A DNA stretch of 64,000 nt from Actinomadura citrea (GTDB lineage: Bacteria; Actinomycetota; Actinomycetes; Streptosporangiales; Streptosporangiaceae), in NCBI RefSeq assembly GCF_013409045.1, contig NZ_JACCBT010000001.1, forward strand, positions 4,216,001 to 4,280,000. Reading direction: 5' to 3'. Positions 26,697 through 35,295 of the stretch are shown in pieces. Within the stretch, counting starts at the first letter, position 1. Every line of letters begins with the position of its first letter. The notes beneath the pieces were generated by a model that was not told the origin of the DNA, made no database searches, and was given only the letters and a program-made list of their open reading frames with translations. Both the position numbers and the translations under genes were made by a program.

Positions 26697-27301
26697 CGGT
26701 TGCTTCCTCGCAGGCGCGTAGAAGGAGCGTCGGCCTCCTGCCAAGGGGACAGGAGCCCGGCGGAGATGGTTTCGGCCATGGTGGGCGCCGCCGCGTCCCC
26801 GTCGGACAGCAGCGGCGGCTCCGTGATCCCCCAGGGAAGCGCGAGGTCGGGATCCAGCGGGTTGATGGAGATCTGGGCGTCAGGCGTGTAGGTGCTGGAC
26901 AGGGCGTAGCAGATGCAGGTGTCGTCGGTGAGCGCCAGAAAGGCGTGGCCGGCGCCTTCGGGGATGTAGACGCTTCGGCCCGACCCGGCGTACAGCTCGT
27001 TGACCGCGTGGTGCCCGAACGCCGGGGAACCGACCCGCAGATCGACCACGATGTCGCGCACCGCGCCGCTGACGCAGGTGACGTACTTGGCCTGACCGGG
27101 CGGGACGGTGACGCTGCGGATGCCGCGGAGCGTGTTGCGCCGCGACGTCGAACAGTTGATCTGACGCGGTACGAAAGGGCGCCCCAGCGTGACGTCGAGG
27201 ACGTCGGCGCGCATGACCTCGAAGAAGTCGCCCCGCCGGTCGGAGTTGTGGTCGGAGGTGAAGACGTAGGCCCCGGGAACGGCCGTCTCACTGACGTGCA
27301 T
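26693..27301 (-). CDS. RmlC-like dTDP-sugar epimerase, catalytic His replaced
   Basis: This 202-residue cupin belongs to the dTDP-4-dehydrorhamnose 3,5-epimerase family (VPPGQAKYVTCVSGAVRDIVV, YIPEGAGHAFLAL, YALSSTYTP). In family members the segment LRGLH or LRGIH holds the catalytic base; here it reads LRGIRSV, with arginine (codon CGC) in place of histidine. It may have changed specificity, lost activity or act as a partner. ATG 27301 lacks a strong ribosome site. It sits between FkbM and RmlA genes in one operon. Confidence 0.82.
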   Translation of the reverse strand: MHVSETAVPGAYVFTSDHNSDRRGDFFEVMRADVLDVTLGRPFVPRQINCSTSRRNTLRGIRSVTVPPGQAKYVTCVSGAVRDIVVDLRVGSPAFGHHAVNELYAGSGRSVYIPEGAGHAFLALTDDTCICYALSSTYTPDAQISINPLDPDLALPWGITEPPLLSDGDAAAPTMAETISAGLLSPWQEADAPSTRLRGSNR

Positions 27302-27339
27302 GCCGCGCCGATCGTGACAGTCGCATCGCGGGGCCGCCT

Positions 27340-28074
27340 TCAGCCCCGGTCGGCGCGGTACGTCGCACGGAGGCTGGTCGAGGGGGCCAGCCAGGCCATG
27401 TCGGCGACGTTGGCGCGCGCGTGGGTCCAGTTCGCCACCAGCCGCCAGCCGCGGTCCTGCATGTAGGCCGCGACGGCCTGCCGGGTCGCCCCGCAGTGGT
27501 AACGGGCCTCCGCGCTGCCCTCGATCACGGCCAGGTCCAGCCGGTCCAGGTCCGCGCCCGCCAGCACGTCCAGTTCCGCGCCCTGGGCGTCCACCACGAG
27601 CACGTTGCAGCCGTGCTGGACCTCGCGCACCGGAACGACCTCGGTGGTGTCCAGCCTGGTCACCGTCATCGGCGGCAGCGGCGCGAGCAGGCTGGCCTGC
27701 TGGTCGTACTCCGTGACGTGCAGGGTGGCCGTTCCGCGCTCTCGCCCCGCCGCTGCCAGGACGACCTCCTGGGCGGGCCGGCCCCCCTCCGGCTCCGGCC
27801 GGCCGGACAGGTGGCGCCCGAGCTCGCGGGCGAGCGCCGCGGAGTGGTCGCGGTTGGGCTCCACCATGACGAGCCGCCGGAAACCGCACCGGACGAGCGC
27901 CGGCACTTCCTGTCCGATATGTGCCCCGACCTGCACCACTCCCACCGGTGCCACGCCGAGCCGGTCCATCAGCCCCGGGAGCTGCCGCTCCCATCGGACG
28001 TACACCGGGGCGGCGGACCGGTCGATCTCTGTCAGGGCGTGGCCCTGCGAGGCGGGGGAGGACCCGTGGGACAT
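27340..28074 (-). CDS. FkbM-family SAM methyltransferase
   Basis: This 244-residue protein has the SAM motif VVQVGAHIGQEVPALVRCG, an acidic strand end VMVEPNRD and the LVVDAQGAELDVLAG segment typical of FkbM methyltransferases, which usually methylate hydroxyls of polyketide or sugar moieties. GGAGG precedes ATG 28074. It is the first gene of an FkbM, RmlC-like, RmlA operon whose promoter region holds cluster motif copy 7. Confidence 0.87.
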   Translation of the reverse strand: MSHGSSPASQGHALTEIDRSAAPVYVRWERQLPGLMDRLGVAPVGVVQVGAHIGQEVPALVRCGFRRLVMVEPNRDHSAALARELGRHLSGRPEPEGGRPAQEVVLAAAGRERGTATLHVTEYDQQASLLAPLPPMTVTRLDTTEVVPVREVQHGCNVLVVDAQGAELDVLAGADLDRLDLAVIEGSAEARYHCGATRQAVAAYMQDRGWRLVANWTHARANVADMAWLAPSTSLRATYRADRG

Positions 28075-28114
28075 CGACGTACCTCCAGAGAAGACGGACA
28101 CCACCGCGGTGTTA

Positions 28115-28132
28115 ACTTTAGAAGCATATAGT
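28115..28132. promoter_or_regulatory. 18-bp cluster motif, copy 7
   Basis: Read on the minus strand this is ACTATATGCTTCTAAAGT, an exact consensus match, 40 bases before the FkbM gene and 125 before the divergent radical SAM gene. Confidence 0.8.
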
Positions 28133-28257
28133 ACAGTGAGGTGGCACGGCGGGCCCGGGGAGCTCCTCCCCAGGATCGCCTCCGCGGCGGGCGGCACCGA
28201 TGAGTCCGCCGGCGGAACGCGGGACGGACCGGGACGCCGTCGGTTGAGGAGTCATAC

Positions 28258-29760
28258 ATGGCCTTGCGTGATGTACGTGTCCTGCTTCTGTATCCGCCGA
28301 ACCAGACCGCCCCGGGGACGGTGTGCAAGCCGAACGGATCGCTCGCGTATCCCAACCTCGGCGGCGCCCTGCGCGACCACGGCGTCGACGTGCGGGTGTT
28401 CGACGCGTGCGTCGGCGACGACTCCGACTCGCTCGACGCGATCTTCGACAAGCCCGGTCAGCTGCCGAGCGGCCTCCTCCGGACGGGCGTCAGCGACGAG
28501 CGGATCCTGGAAGAGGCGGCGGCGTACGACATCGTCGGGATCACCTCGATCTTCACGGACCAGGAGACGATGGTCCTGCACTGCGCGCGACTCCTCCGGG
28601 CGGCCTTCCCGGAGAAGGTCCTCGTCTCCGGCGGGGTCAACGCGCGGTCGCGGCTGCCGCAGTTCTTCCGGGCCGGTTTCGACGTCGTCTGCCTCTCCGA
28701 GGCCGAGGGCACGATCACGAAGATCGCCGACGAGGTGCGCAGGTCGGCCCGTCCGGACTTCGCGGCGATCAGCGGCGTCGCGTTCCTGGACTCCGGTGAG
28801 ATCCGCGTCAACCCCGCGCGCCCGGACGACGTGGTGTGGGATCTGGACACCCTGCCCATGCCGGCCTGGGACCTGCTGCCGAACGAGCGGTACTGGACCC
28901 TCGCCCGGCCGCACTCGGGCGTGTGGGAGTCCGGTACGGAGCTGCGCTACGCGGACATGATGACCTCGCTCGGCTGCCCGTTCCACTGCGCCTACTGCCA
29001 TATAGCGGGAGAGCAGGAGGGGAGCATGAGCGGCCCCATCGGGCGCTACCGCGCCAAGTCGGACGATCGCGTGCTGCGGGAACTGGACGTCCTGAAAGGG
29101 CTGGGCGTGGAGCACGTGATGATCGAGGACGACTCCCTCCTCGGGAACAAGAAGCGCGCCCTGCGGCTGCTGCGGAAGATCCAGGGCGCCGGAGTCAACA
29201 TCTGCGATCTGAACGGCATCAACATCATCCACCTCCTCAAGCGGTGGAAACCCGATCACGAGGTGCTGGAGGCCCTGGCCGAAGCCGGGTTCACCCAGCT
29301 CAACCTGCCGTTCGAGTCGGGCAATCTCCGGATCCTGCGCAAGTACGCGAGCAACAAGCTGAACATCGAGATGGCCGACATCGAATCGCTGATCGTGGCA
29401 CTGAAGGACTACGGGTTCAAGATCTTCGGTAACTACATGATGGGTTACCCGGACGAGACCCTGGAGGAGATCCAGACCACGATAAACCTGGCCCGCGACC
29501 ATGTGTCCTTCGGTCTCGACGCCGCGAACTTCTTCATCGTGGTCCCGCTCCCGGGGACGCCGCTGTTCGACACGGCGATCTCGGAGGGGCATCTCCGGAG
29601 CGACTTCGACCCGGACACGATGAACATCTACCGGGCGAACATGTCCGGAACGGTGGTGCCGTCGCATGTCCTCGAGGAGTTGCGCAGCCGCGCGTGGGAG
29701 GAGGTCAACTCCTCGACATGGAAGAACGCGAAGAAGGCCTGGGCCGCGACGGAGAGCTGA
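28258..29760 (+). CDS. Cobalamin-binding radical SAM enzyme
   Basis: This 500-residue class B radical SAM protein has an N-terminal cobalamin-binding domain (VLLLYPPNQ, VGITSIFTDQ) and the cluster-binding cysteines C240, C244 and C247 in CPFHCAYC, followed by IEDDSLLGNKKRA and FESGNLRIL strands of the TIM barrel. Such enzymes usually methylate unactivated carbon or phosphorus or rearrange a carbon skeleton. GTTGAGGAG precedes the ATG. The DNA-binding DxHxxGxxG cobalamin signature is not obvious, so cobalamin may bind base-off without a histidine ligand. The substrate is unknown. Confidence 0.88.
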   Translation: MALRDVRVLLLYPPNQTAPGTVCKPNGSLAYPNLGGALRDHGVDVRVFDACVGDDSDSLDAIFDKPGQLPSGLLRTGVSDERILEEAAAYDIVGITSIFTDQETMVLHCARLLRAAFPEKVLVSGGVNARSRLPQFFRAGFDVVCLSEAEGTITKIADEVRRSARPDFAAISGVAFLDSGEIRVNPARPDDVVWDLDTLPMPAWDLLPNERYWTLARPHSGVWESGTELRYADMMTSLGCPFHCAYCHIAGEQEGSMSGPIGRYRAKSDDRVLRELDVLKGLGVEHVMIEDDSLLGNKKRALRLLRKIQGAGVNICDLNGINIIHLLKRWKPDHEVLEALAEAGFTQLNLPFESGNLRILRKYASNKLNIEMADIESLIVALKDYGFKIFGNYMMGYPDETLEEIQTTINLARDHVSFGLDAANFFIVVPLPGTPLFDTAISEGHLRSDFDPDTMNIYRANMSGTVVPSHVLEELRSRAWEEVNSSTWKNAKKAWAATES

Positions 29761-29865
29761 CGGCCCTCGCGCGGCGCCGGGCCGGCGACGGTCCCGGAAG
29801 GGCCGGGCCATCGCGGCGAAGGCGCCGGCCCGCACGGCCGAGGTTCCGCGATGCGCGGCCAACTG

Positions 29866-29883
29866 GGTATACACTTCTAAAGT
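29866..29883. promoter_or_regulatory. 18-bp cluster motif, copy 8
   Basis: GGTATACACTTCTAAAGT has one mismatch to the consensus (second base) and lies 24 bases before the HxlR-type regulator start, so that regulator may control itself or be controlled with the cluster. Confidence 0.7.
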
Positions 29884-29907
29884 GAACCTGGGAGGCGGTA
29901 CGGGTAC

Positions 29908-30558
29908 GTGAATCAGCGTCGGAACTACGGACAGTACTGCGGCCTCGCCGGCGCGCTGGACATCGTCGGTGAGCGCTGGACGCTGCTCATCATCCGGGAA
30001 CTGCTCACCGGACCCTGCCGCTACAACGAGCTTCTGGCCAACCTGCCCGGTCTGGGGACCAACCTGCTGGCGGACCGGTTGAAGTTCCTCACCGAGGTCG
30101 GAATCATTCGACAGCGGCCCCGCGAAGGTTCGAAAGTCCGGGTGTACGAACTCACGGAGCAGGGCGAGGGCCTGCGCGAGGCGGTGCTCGTGCTCGCGCG
30201 CTGGGGGCTCGGCGTGCTCACGGAGCCCAAGGCCGAGTACATCGTGCGACCCAGGTGGGCGGTGCTCGCGGTGGAGGCGATGGCGGCCCCGACCGTGGAA
30301 GGCCCCGACGAGCAGTACGAGTTCCGCATCGACGACGACGTGTTCCACATCACGGTCCACGAGGGCAAGGTGTCGGTCGCCCATGGGAAGGCGACCGTCG
30401 AACCGGCGCTCGTCGTCCACACGGACGCGGTGACCTTCGTCGACATCGGTGCCGGGCGCCTGGACCCGCTGGAGGCGACGCTCACGAGGCGCATCGTCAT
30501 GGAGGGCGACGAGGACGCGATCATCCGCTGCTCGCGCCTGCTCGGCCTGGTGGCCTGA
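29908..30558 (+). CDS. HxlR-family regulator with C-terminal SCP2-like domain
   Basis: This 216-residue protein has an HxlR winged-helix domain in residues 1-110 (ALDIVGERWTLLIIRELLTG, RYNELLANLPGLGTNLLADR) and a C-terminal domain resembling SCP2/sterol carrier folds (FRIDDDVFHITVHEGKVSVAHG) that could bind a hydrophobic ligand. GTG 29908 follows GGGAGGCGG. It is the only cluster regulator whose own promoter carries the 18-bp motif, making it the best candidate to bind that motif, though this is inference. Confidence 0.88.
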   Translation: MNQRRNYGQYCGLAGALDIVGERWTLLIIRELLTGPCRYNELLANLPGLGTNLLADRLKFLTEVGIIRQRPREGSKVRVYELTEQGEGLREAVLVLARWGLGVLTEPKAEYIVRPRWAVLAVEAMAAPTVEGPDEQYEFRIDDDVFHITVHEGKVSVAHGKATVEPALVVHTDAVTFVDIGAGRLDPLEATLTRRIVMEGDEDAIIRCSRLLGLVA

Positions 30559-30939
30559 GAGAGCACTCCCGCCCGGGGAGTATCAGCGGCCGGCTTCCGG
30601 CCTTCAAAGGCAGATCTCGATAGCCGCATGCCCCGTGCCGGTAATACCGCATGCGTCCGGGGACGCGCCCCCGGTGCCGCGTTCTGCGGCGGATCTTCCG
30701 TCGCCGCGCCGCCGACCGCGCCGGAGTTGGAAGTCTTATCTTGACGCCGTCGCGACGATAGCTTTTACTGGCGGCGAGCGCCTCTATTTCCATGACGACA
30801 TGACGAGACGTTACACCTCGGCGCAGAGTAATGAGCCCACTACGTGATCGCCATCGACATGAAACCATCAGCCCACTCTGATCGCCGATAAGACGGAAAG
30901 CGAAGAGCGGTCGCAGCCGTCATCGGGAAGGTGCCATCA
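30559..30939. other. Intergenic region without a recognised gene
   Basis: This 381-base stretch is less GC-rich toward its right half. It holds TTATCTTGACG near 30737 and scattered AT-rich words, but I find no 18-bp motif, no CTTATATAAG and no coding frame with a ribosome site. The promoter of the 30940 gene presumably lies here. Confidence 0.4.
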
Positions 30940-31671
30940 GTGGAGCATGTGCGCATGACCAGGCCGGCGCGTCCGAACCTCAGCGCGGGTGGCCTGACAT
31001 CATATGGCTTCGCCATCGAAGCCGCGATCGGTCGACGCCCCATGCGCTACCTGATCGGCCGCCGTTTCTCCGACCACTCGGCGGTGACCACCCTATTCGT
31101 TCTGCACCCGCAGATCCTTGCCGGAAGTCATGTGTGGATAACCGAGAACTCCGCTCGCGGTGAATGCGAAGTGGAAACGCATATACCCACGATGAGGAAT
31201 TCGGTTCGCCTGGTCGAGCGCTACCTGTTCGACTGCCTTCCACTGACCGACATCGGATACCTGGATCTCATGGCCTGGCGCTATCCGGGGTTGGGCGCCA
31301 CTCCCGAGGACGTCGAGGTCGACATGTCCTGGAGCCGGTGGCCCGCGGCCGAGCCGCGGTGCTATCTGGGACCGGTCACCACGCCCGGCCTCACCGTCAC
31401 CGAGGCGATCGACCACGAGACCGGCCTGGTCGTCGCGCGTGCCGTCGAGCGTCTCCGGATACCGTTCCGCCGCTGGGAGGTCGTGGAGATGGGCCGTCCG
31501 GACGTGGGTGGATTGCCCGAGCGGGTCAGGGCCTGCCGCACGCGGACCGGTGGCTGGACGGACTTCCGCCGTGTCGGGGAGCCGGTCCCCGTCCCGCAGG
31601 AGGCCTTCGACGCCGGGCCCGCACGACTCCGGGAGGCGCTTGAGCGCGGGCTCTCCGGAACGGCGGCCTGA
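30940..31671 (+). CDS. Uncharacterised protein, possibly LolA-like fold
   Basis: I do not recognise this 243-residue protein with certainty. No signal peptide is visible. The central segment (HPQILAGSHVWITENS, IPTMRNSVRLVERYLFD, LPLTDIGYLDLMAW) resembles outer-membrane-lipoprotein-sorting-like proteins, a fold that binds lipophilic ligands. GTG 30940 is eight bases after GGGAAGG; ATG 30955 is an alternative. Its TGA overlaps the ATG of the second ABC1 kinase, so the two work together, perhaps on a hydrophobic intermediate (inference). Confidence 0.6.
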   Translation: MEHVRMTRPARPNLSAGGLTSYGFAIEAAIGRRPMRYLIGRRFSDHSAVTTLFVLHPQILAGSHVWITENSARGECEVETHIPTMRNSVRLVERYLFDCLPLTDIGYLDLMAWRYPGLGATPEDVEVDMSWSRWPAAEPRCYLGPVTTPGLTVTEAIDHETGLVVARAVERLRIPFRRWEVVEMGRPDVGGLPERVRACRTRTGGWTDFRRVGEPVPVPQEAFDAGPARLREALERGLSGTAA

Positions 31672-32954
31672 TGGTGGATCGTGCCAGTGCCCGCTCTCTG
31701 GCGGCGCGGACGGTCCGGATAGGCGCGTGCGGCGGAGCGGCCGCGGTCCGCATGGCGGCCATCGCCGCGACCTCGTCCGAGGGCACTCGCGGAACGCGGC
31801 TGGCCGCCGAGCTCGCGCGTCTCATGGAACGGCTGGGCGGGGCGTTCGTGAAAACCGGGCAGATTCTCGGAACCCGCGTGGACCTCGTGGGGGAGACGCT
31901 CGCGACCGCGCTCGGCAGGCTGCATGACGACGTGGAGCCGATGACCCCCGAGGAGGCGCTGCGGACCATGCGCGCCGGGCTCGGCCTGACGCCACCCGAG
32001 TTCGTGCGGGCGGTCGGGGGGCCGTCGGTGGCCGGCGGCTCGATCGCCTGCGTGTACCGCGCGGAGCGCGGGGGCCGGGTGCTCGCGGTGAAGGTGCGCC
32101 GCCCCGGCGCGGGTGCCGCGATCGCGGCGGACATGGCCGTGCTGCGGGCCGCCGCCGGTGCCGCCGCACGGCTCCCGGCTTTCCGGCGGGTGCCGTTCAT
32201 GGAGATCGTCGACCAGGTCGGCGACTGCCTCATGGCCCAGCTCGACTTCGGCGCGGAGGCGGCGAACCTGCGGCGGCTGCACGACGATCTCGCCGGGATA
32301 CCGGGCGTCGTCGTCCCGAGGCCCGTCCCCGAACTGAGCGGGGACGGGGTCATCGCGATGGAGTTCATCGAGGGTCTCGATCGCGGCGTGATCGAGGACC
32401 TCCCCGCGCGGGTCCGCGAGGCGCAGATCACCTCGCTGGTGCACGCCGTCTACCGGATGCTGTTCATCGAGGGTTTCCTCCACCTCGACCTGCACCAGGG
32501 GAACACCTATTTCAAGCCCGACGGCACCGTCGTGCTCCTGGACGCCGGTCTGGTCTTCCGAATGAGCCCCAGGGCGCGGGAGAGGTTCACCGGCTTCTTC
32601 GCCGGCATGATCCGAGGAGACGGGGAGGTGTGCGCCGACATTCTGCTGTCAACGGTGCGGCGCACGGACCCGGAAACGGATATTGCGGCCTTTCGCGCTG
32701 AGATATCCGACCTTGTCCTGCGAAATGTCGGTATGGTGGCCCGAGACTTCGATCTCCCCGCGTTCTGCCTGGATCTCTTCGATCTGCAGCGGAAATATCG
32801 CCTCTACGCCGAGCCGGAGTTCATATTCCCCATGCTCTGCCTGCTCACGTTGCAGGGTGTGGTCAAGCGCCATCACCCGATGATGGACTTCCAGTTGGAG
32901 GCCGCGCCTTTCGTGATGCACGGCCTTCTCGTCACGAGCGGCGCGACCGGCTGA
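31671..32954 (+). CDS. UbiB/ABC1-family atypical kinase 2
   Basis: This 427-residue paralog of the protein at 19470 has KxGQ at K61-TGQ, the nucleotide loop GSIACVYRAERGGRVLAVK and the catalytic-type DLHQGNTYF with VVLLDAGLVF. The first conserved PGN triplet of the family is QGN here. A hydrophobic anchor is not obvious. It overlaps the preceding gene by TGATG. Two UbiB-type proteins in one cluster suggest they are needed for biosynthesis rather than housekeeping quinone metabolism, but no substrate is known. Confidence 0.87.
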   Translation: MVDRASARSLAARTVRIGACGGAAAVRMAAIAATSSEGTRGTRLAAELARLMERLGGAFVKTGQILGTRVDLVGETLATALGRLHDDVEPMTPEEALRTMRAGLGLTPPEFVRAVGGPSVAGGSIACVYRAERGGRVLAVKVRRPGAGAAIAADMAVLRAAAGAAARLPAFRRVPFMEIVDQVGDCLMAQLDFGAEAANLRRLHDDLAGIPGVVVPRPVPELSGDGVIAMEFIEGLDRGVIEDLPARVREAQITSLVHAVYRMLFIEGFLHLDLHQGNTYFKPDGTVVLLDAGLVFRMSPRARERFTGFFAGMIRGDGEVCADILLSTVRRTDPETDIAAFRAEISDLVLRNVGMVARDFDLPAFCLDLFDLQRKYRLYAEPEFIFPMLCLLTLQGVVKRHHPMMDFQLEAAPFVMHGLLVTSGATG

Positions 32955-33561
32955 GGTGCCGTCCCGGCAGGAGCGCCAGAGGTGACCGTGCCGGGTGCAG
33001 GGCCGGGGCCCATCGGAGTCGTGCGGGACCCTCAGGACCGGCTGTGAATGGTAACCCCTGGCGGTGTGATCTCCGCGACTTTATGCGGGCGGCTTTGCCC
33101 GTCATGGAATAAGCGGCGGGGTGCGGTTTCGGTGATGGTGTGCATTCTCAGCCGGTGAGGCCGGCCGGTGGATGGCGCCAGGCGGCCGAGCAGGGGATTT
33201 CGCGGTCTCGTCCCGAGGCGGTCGGCCTCCCGCCATCGCGGGCCGGCACGACGCCGGCGCCGCCTGCCGGGGCAGGTCCGCGCCCCGATCGCCGGCGTGA
33301 GGGCCTTGCCGTCGGCGCCGGCCGCGCAGGAGCCGGGCCCGGACCGCACGAGTTTCCCGGAGACGTCGCGCATGGGCGCGATGAGCGAGATCACGCAGAG
33401 CCCAACGCCATTGAGCTGATCTTTTGTGGTGGGACAACTTCATAGCGTGGCTTCGCGCTGTTCGGGCCGACGCGAACCGTCCGCGCGGCTTCCCGAGCCC
33501 GCCTGTCCGAGACTACTAAGAGCATGTCTCATGTGGCCGGATGACGGATGCGGCATGATCG
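32955..33561. other. Intergenic region left of the transposase remnant
   Basis: About 600 bases with no convincing gene. Frames on both strands lack ribosome sites and family resemblance. The right end (about 33518-33540) holds AGAGCATGTCTC, which may be part of an insertion-sequence end. Confidence 0.4.
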
Positions 33562-33927
33562 GTGTTCGTGTTGTCGGACCTTGCGATCCGGTTGGTGCCG
33601 GATGAGCTGTGGGAGATCGTCGGCCCTCTGATCCCGGAGTTCGCGCCGCGGCGGCAGGGCGGTGGGACGGCGCCGGTGAACGATCGGATGGTGTTCACCG
33701 CGATCGTGTACGTGCTGACCAGCGGGTGCGCCTGGCGGCATCTGCCGGCCGAGTTCGGCGTGAGCGTGCCCACCGCCCACCGGCGCTTCACCGCGTGGAC
33801 CAGGGCGGGGCTGTGGCCGCGCCTGCACCGCGCCGCGCTGGAGGAGCCAGGGGCGCGCGGGCAGCTCGACTGGGCGTCGGCGATCGTGGAGGCCGCCGCC
33901 GCCCGTGCGAAACGGGCGGCGAACTGA
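33562..33927 (+). pseudogene. IS5-type transposase remnant (frameshifted, truncated)
   Basis: The 121-codon frame shows the N-terminal half of an IS5-group transposase (VPDELWEIVGPLIP, DRMVFTAIVYVLTSGCAWRHLP, LDWASAIVEAAAARAKR). After RAKR the expected GGELTG continues in another frame from about 33916, consistent with a one-base loss, and homology fades about 15 residues later. The rest of the DDE domain is missing. It lies between the accessory genes on the left and the LmbU/PKS core, marking a past insertion or junction. Confidence 0.75.
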
Positions 33928-34420
33928 CCGGTGCCCGGACAGGGCCGGTCGGGCGAGCCCCTGGAAACGGGACCTCCGAATCCGTCGTCGATCCGAGCCG
34001 GCCGCCCCTCTCGCGCGTCGTGCCGCCGTCGCCGGTCATAAGAATCTCACCCTTCCACGTGAGACACGCTTGAAAGGTCAATGTTCCTGGTGCATCTCGG
34101 TGAGATCACCTTGGCAAGGCGTTAATAACCGATTCGCCCTATTGACAACCTGGTGAAATAGTTTGACGATGACCATCATTGCTGCTCACCCCGACGGCTG
34201 GAGACGATCGGAGGTGGGCGGGCGACGGGCGTTAGGCGTGATCGAAGGGGGGCGGCCGACGGTGGTGGGCGACCGGAGGGGGCCGAAATTAAGTCTGCCA
34301 GGGAATTCGCGTGCGCCACGTCCAAGGGGATCCGCAGAAGCCGTGGTCGAAAAATTCATCTCCAGCCTCTGACCTCATTCGGCAACACGCAGCGCACCGC
34401 GACTGTTCGGGAGGATATTC
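33928..34420. other. AT-richer intergenic region before the LmbU gene
   Basis: Decayed transposase sequence continues to about 34000. The rest is relatively AT-rich, with a TTGACA at 34142-34147 and a second TTGACG at 34163-34168 that could belong to promoters for the regulator. I see no 18-bp motif and no supported gene. Confidence 0.4.
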
Positions 34421-35089
34421 GTGTCCGGCTCCGGAAATGGGCAACGTTACACATCGCCTCATCGGTCCCCGATTGAAGAGGCAAATCGGGTCTCCGCGGC
34501 CAGAATGGTGCTCGACCAATCGGCGAGGCCGCGGCGAAGCGGTTTGGAGTTGCCCCCCCGACTTCCCTTCGAGACGTGGCAGCGAATCGGACGCCAGATA
34601 TCCCTTATCTCGGACTGCTCGCGCTGGTGGCTCGGCGACTGGCTCATCTACGGAGAGCGGCATTACCCGAACCGGTATCGGATGGCCATAGAGGCCACGT
34701 CGCTCGACTACCAGACACTCAAGAACTACGCTTGGATCGCGCGCCGCATCCCGAGGTCCCGCCGGCGGGACCAGCTCAGTCTCCAGCACCACGCGGAGGT
34801 GGCCGCGCTCCCGCCATCCGACCAGGAGCACTGGCTGCAGCAGGCGGCAGAACTCGGATGGACGAGACGAGAGCTCAGAAAGCGCCTGCGAGAAATCCGC
34901 AACGGTGACGACAGCAAGAAGCCGGATGAGGCCACTGTCCGCATCGACGTGATCGCTGAGCGCCAACTCCGCTGGCAGGAGGCCGCCGAAGCGATGGAGC
35001 TCAGCCTGGCGGAATGGATCGTGGTCATTCTCGACCAGGCCGCGGGCCAGGTCGGCGGAGCCGTTGGAAGCAACGACGAAGAGGCGTGA
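34421..35089 (+). CDS. LmbU-family transcriptional regulator
   Basis: This 222-residue protein has the conserved LmbU core: LELPPRLPFETWQRIG, SRWWLGDWLIYGE, TLKNYAWIARRIPRSRRR and LSLQHHAEVAALP, then a C-terminal region ending in a helical segment. LmbU of the lincomycin cluster is the founding member and activates pathway transcription through a DNA-binding helix-turn-helix. GTG 34421 follows GGGAGG. It lies directly upstream of the enediyne core on the same strand, with a 206-base gap, and is the likely activator of that operon. Confidence 0.9.
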   Translation: MSGSGNGQRYTSPHRSPIEEANRVSAARMVLDQSARPRRSGLELPPRLPFETWQRIGRQISLISDCSRWWLGDWLIYGERHYPNRYRMAIEATSLDYQTLKNYAWIARRIPRSRRRDQLSLQHHAEVAALPPSDQEHWLQQAAELGWTRRELRKRLREIRNGDDSKKPDEATVRIDVIAERQLRWQEAAEAMELSLAEWIVVILDQAAGQVGGAVGSNDEEA

Positions 35090-35295
35090 CTTTTCGCCGA
35101 GTCGAGTGTATGTGTAGAAGGGCGTAAGGCCACTCAGCGCGCTGCGCGGAAGTTCATGGGGCGCCAGTCGGGTCATCTTTCGGCCGCGATTACCCCATAG
35201 ACCGTTCTGACCGATGGCCATGGCGGTCGTCGCCAGCACGGCAAGAAACTCTTTGGCCGAACGCCGCCGGTCAGTATTGCCACTGTGGGGTTGGA

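Noticed and set aside
33032..33145. Short minus-strand peptide frame beginning MHTITETAPRRLFHDG
   Set aside because: No ribosome site, no neighbours in an operon and no family resemblance; insufficient support.
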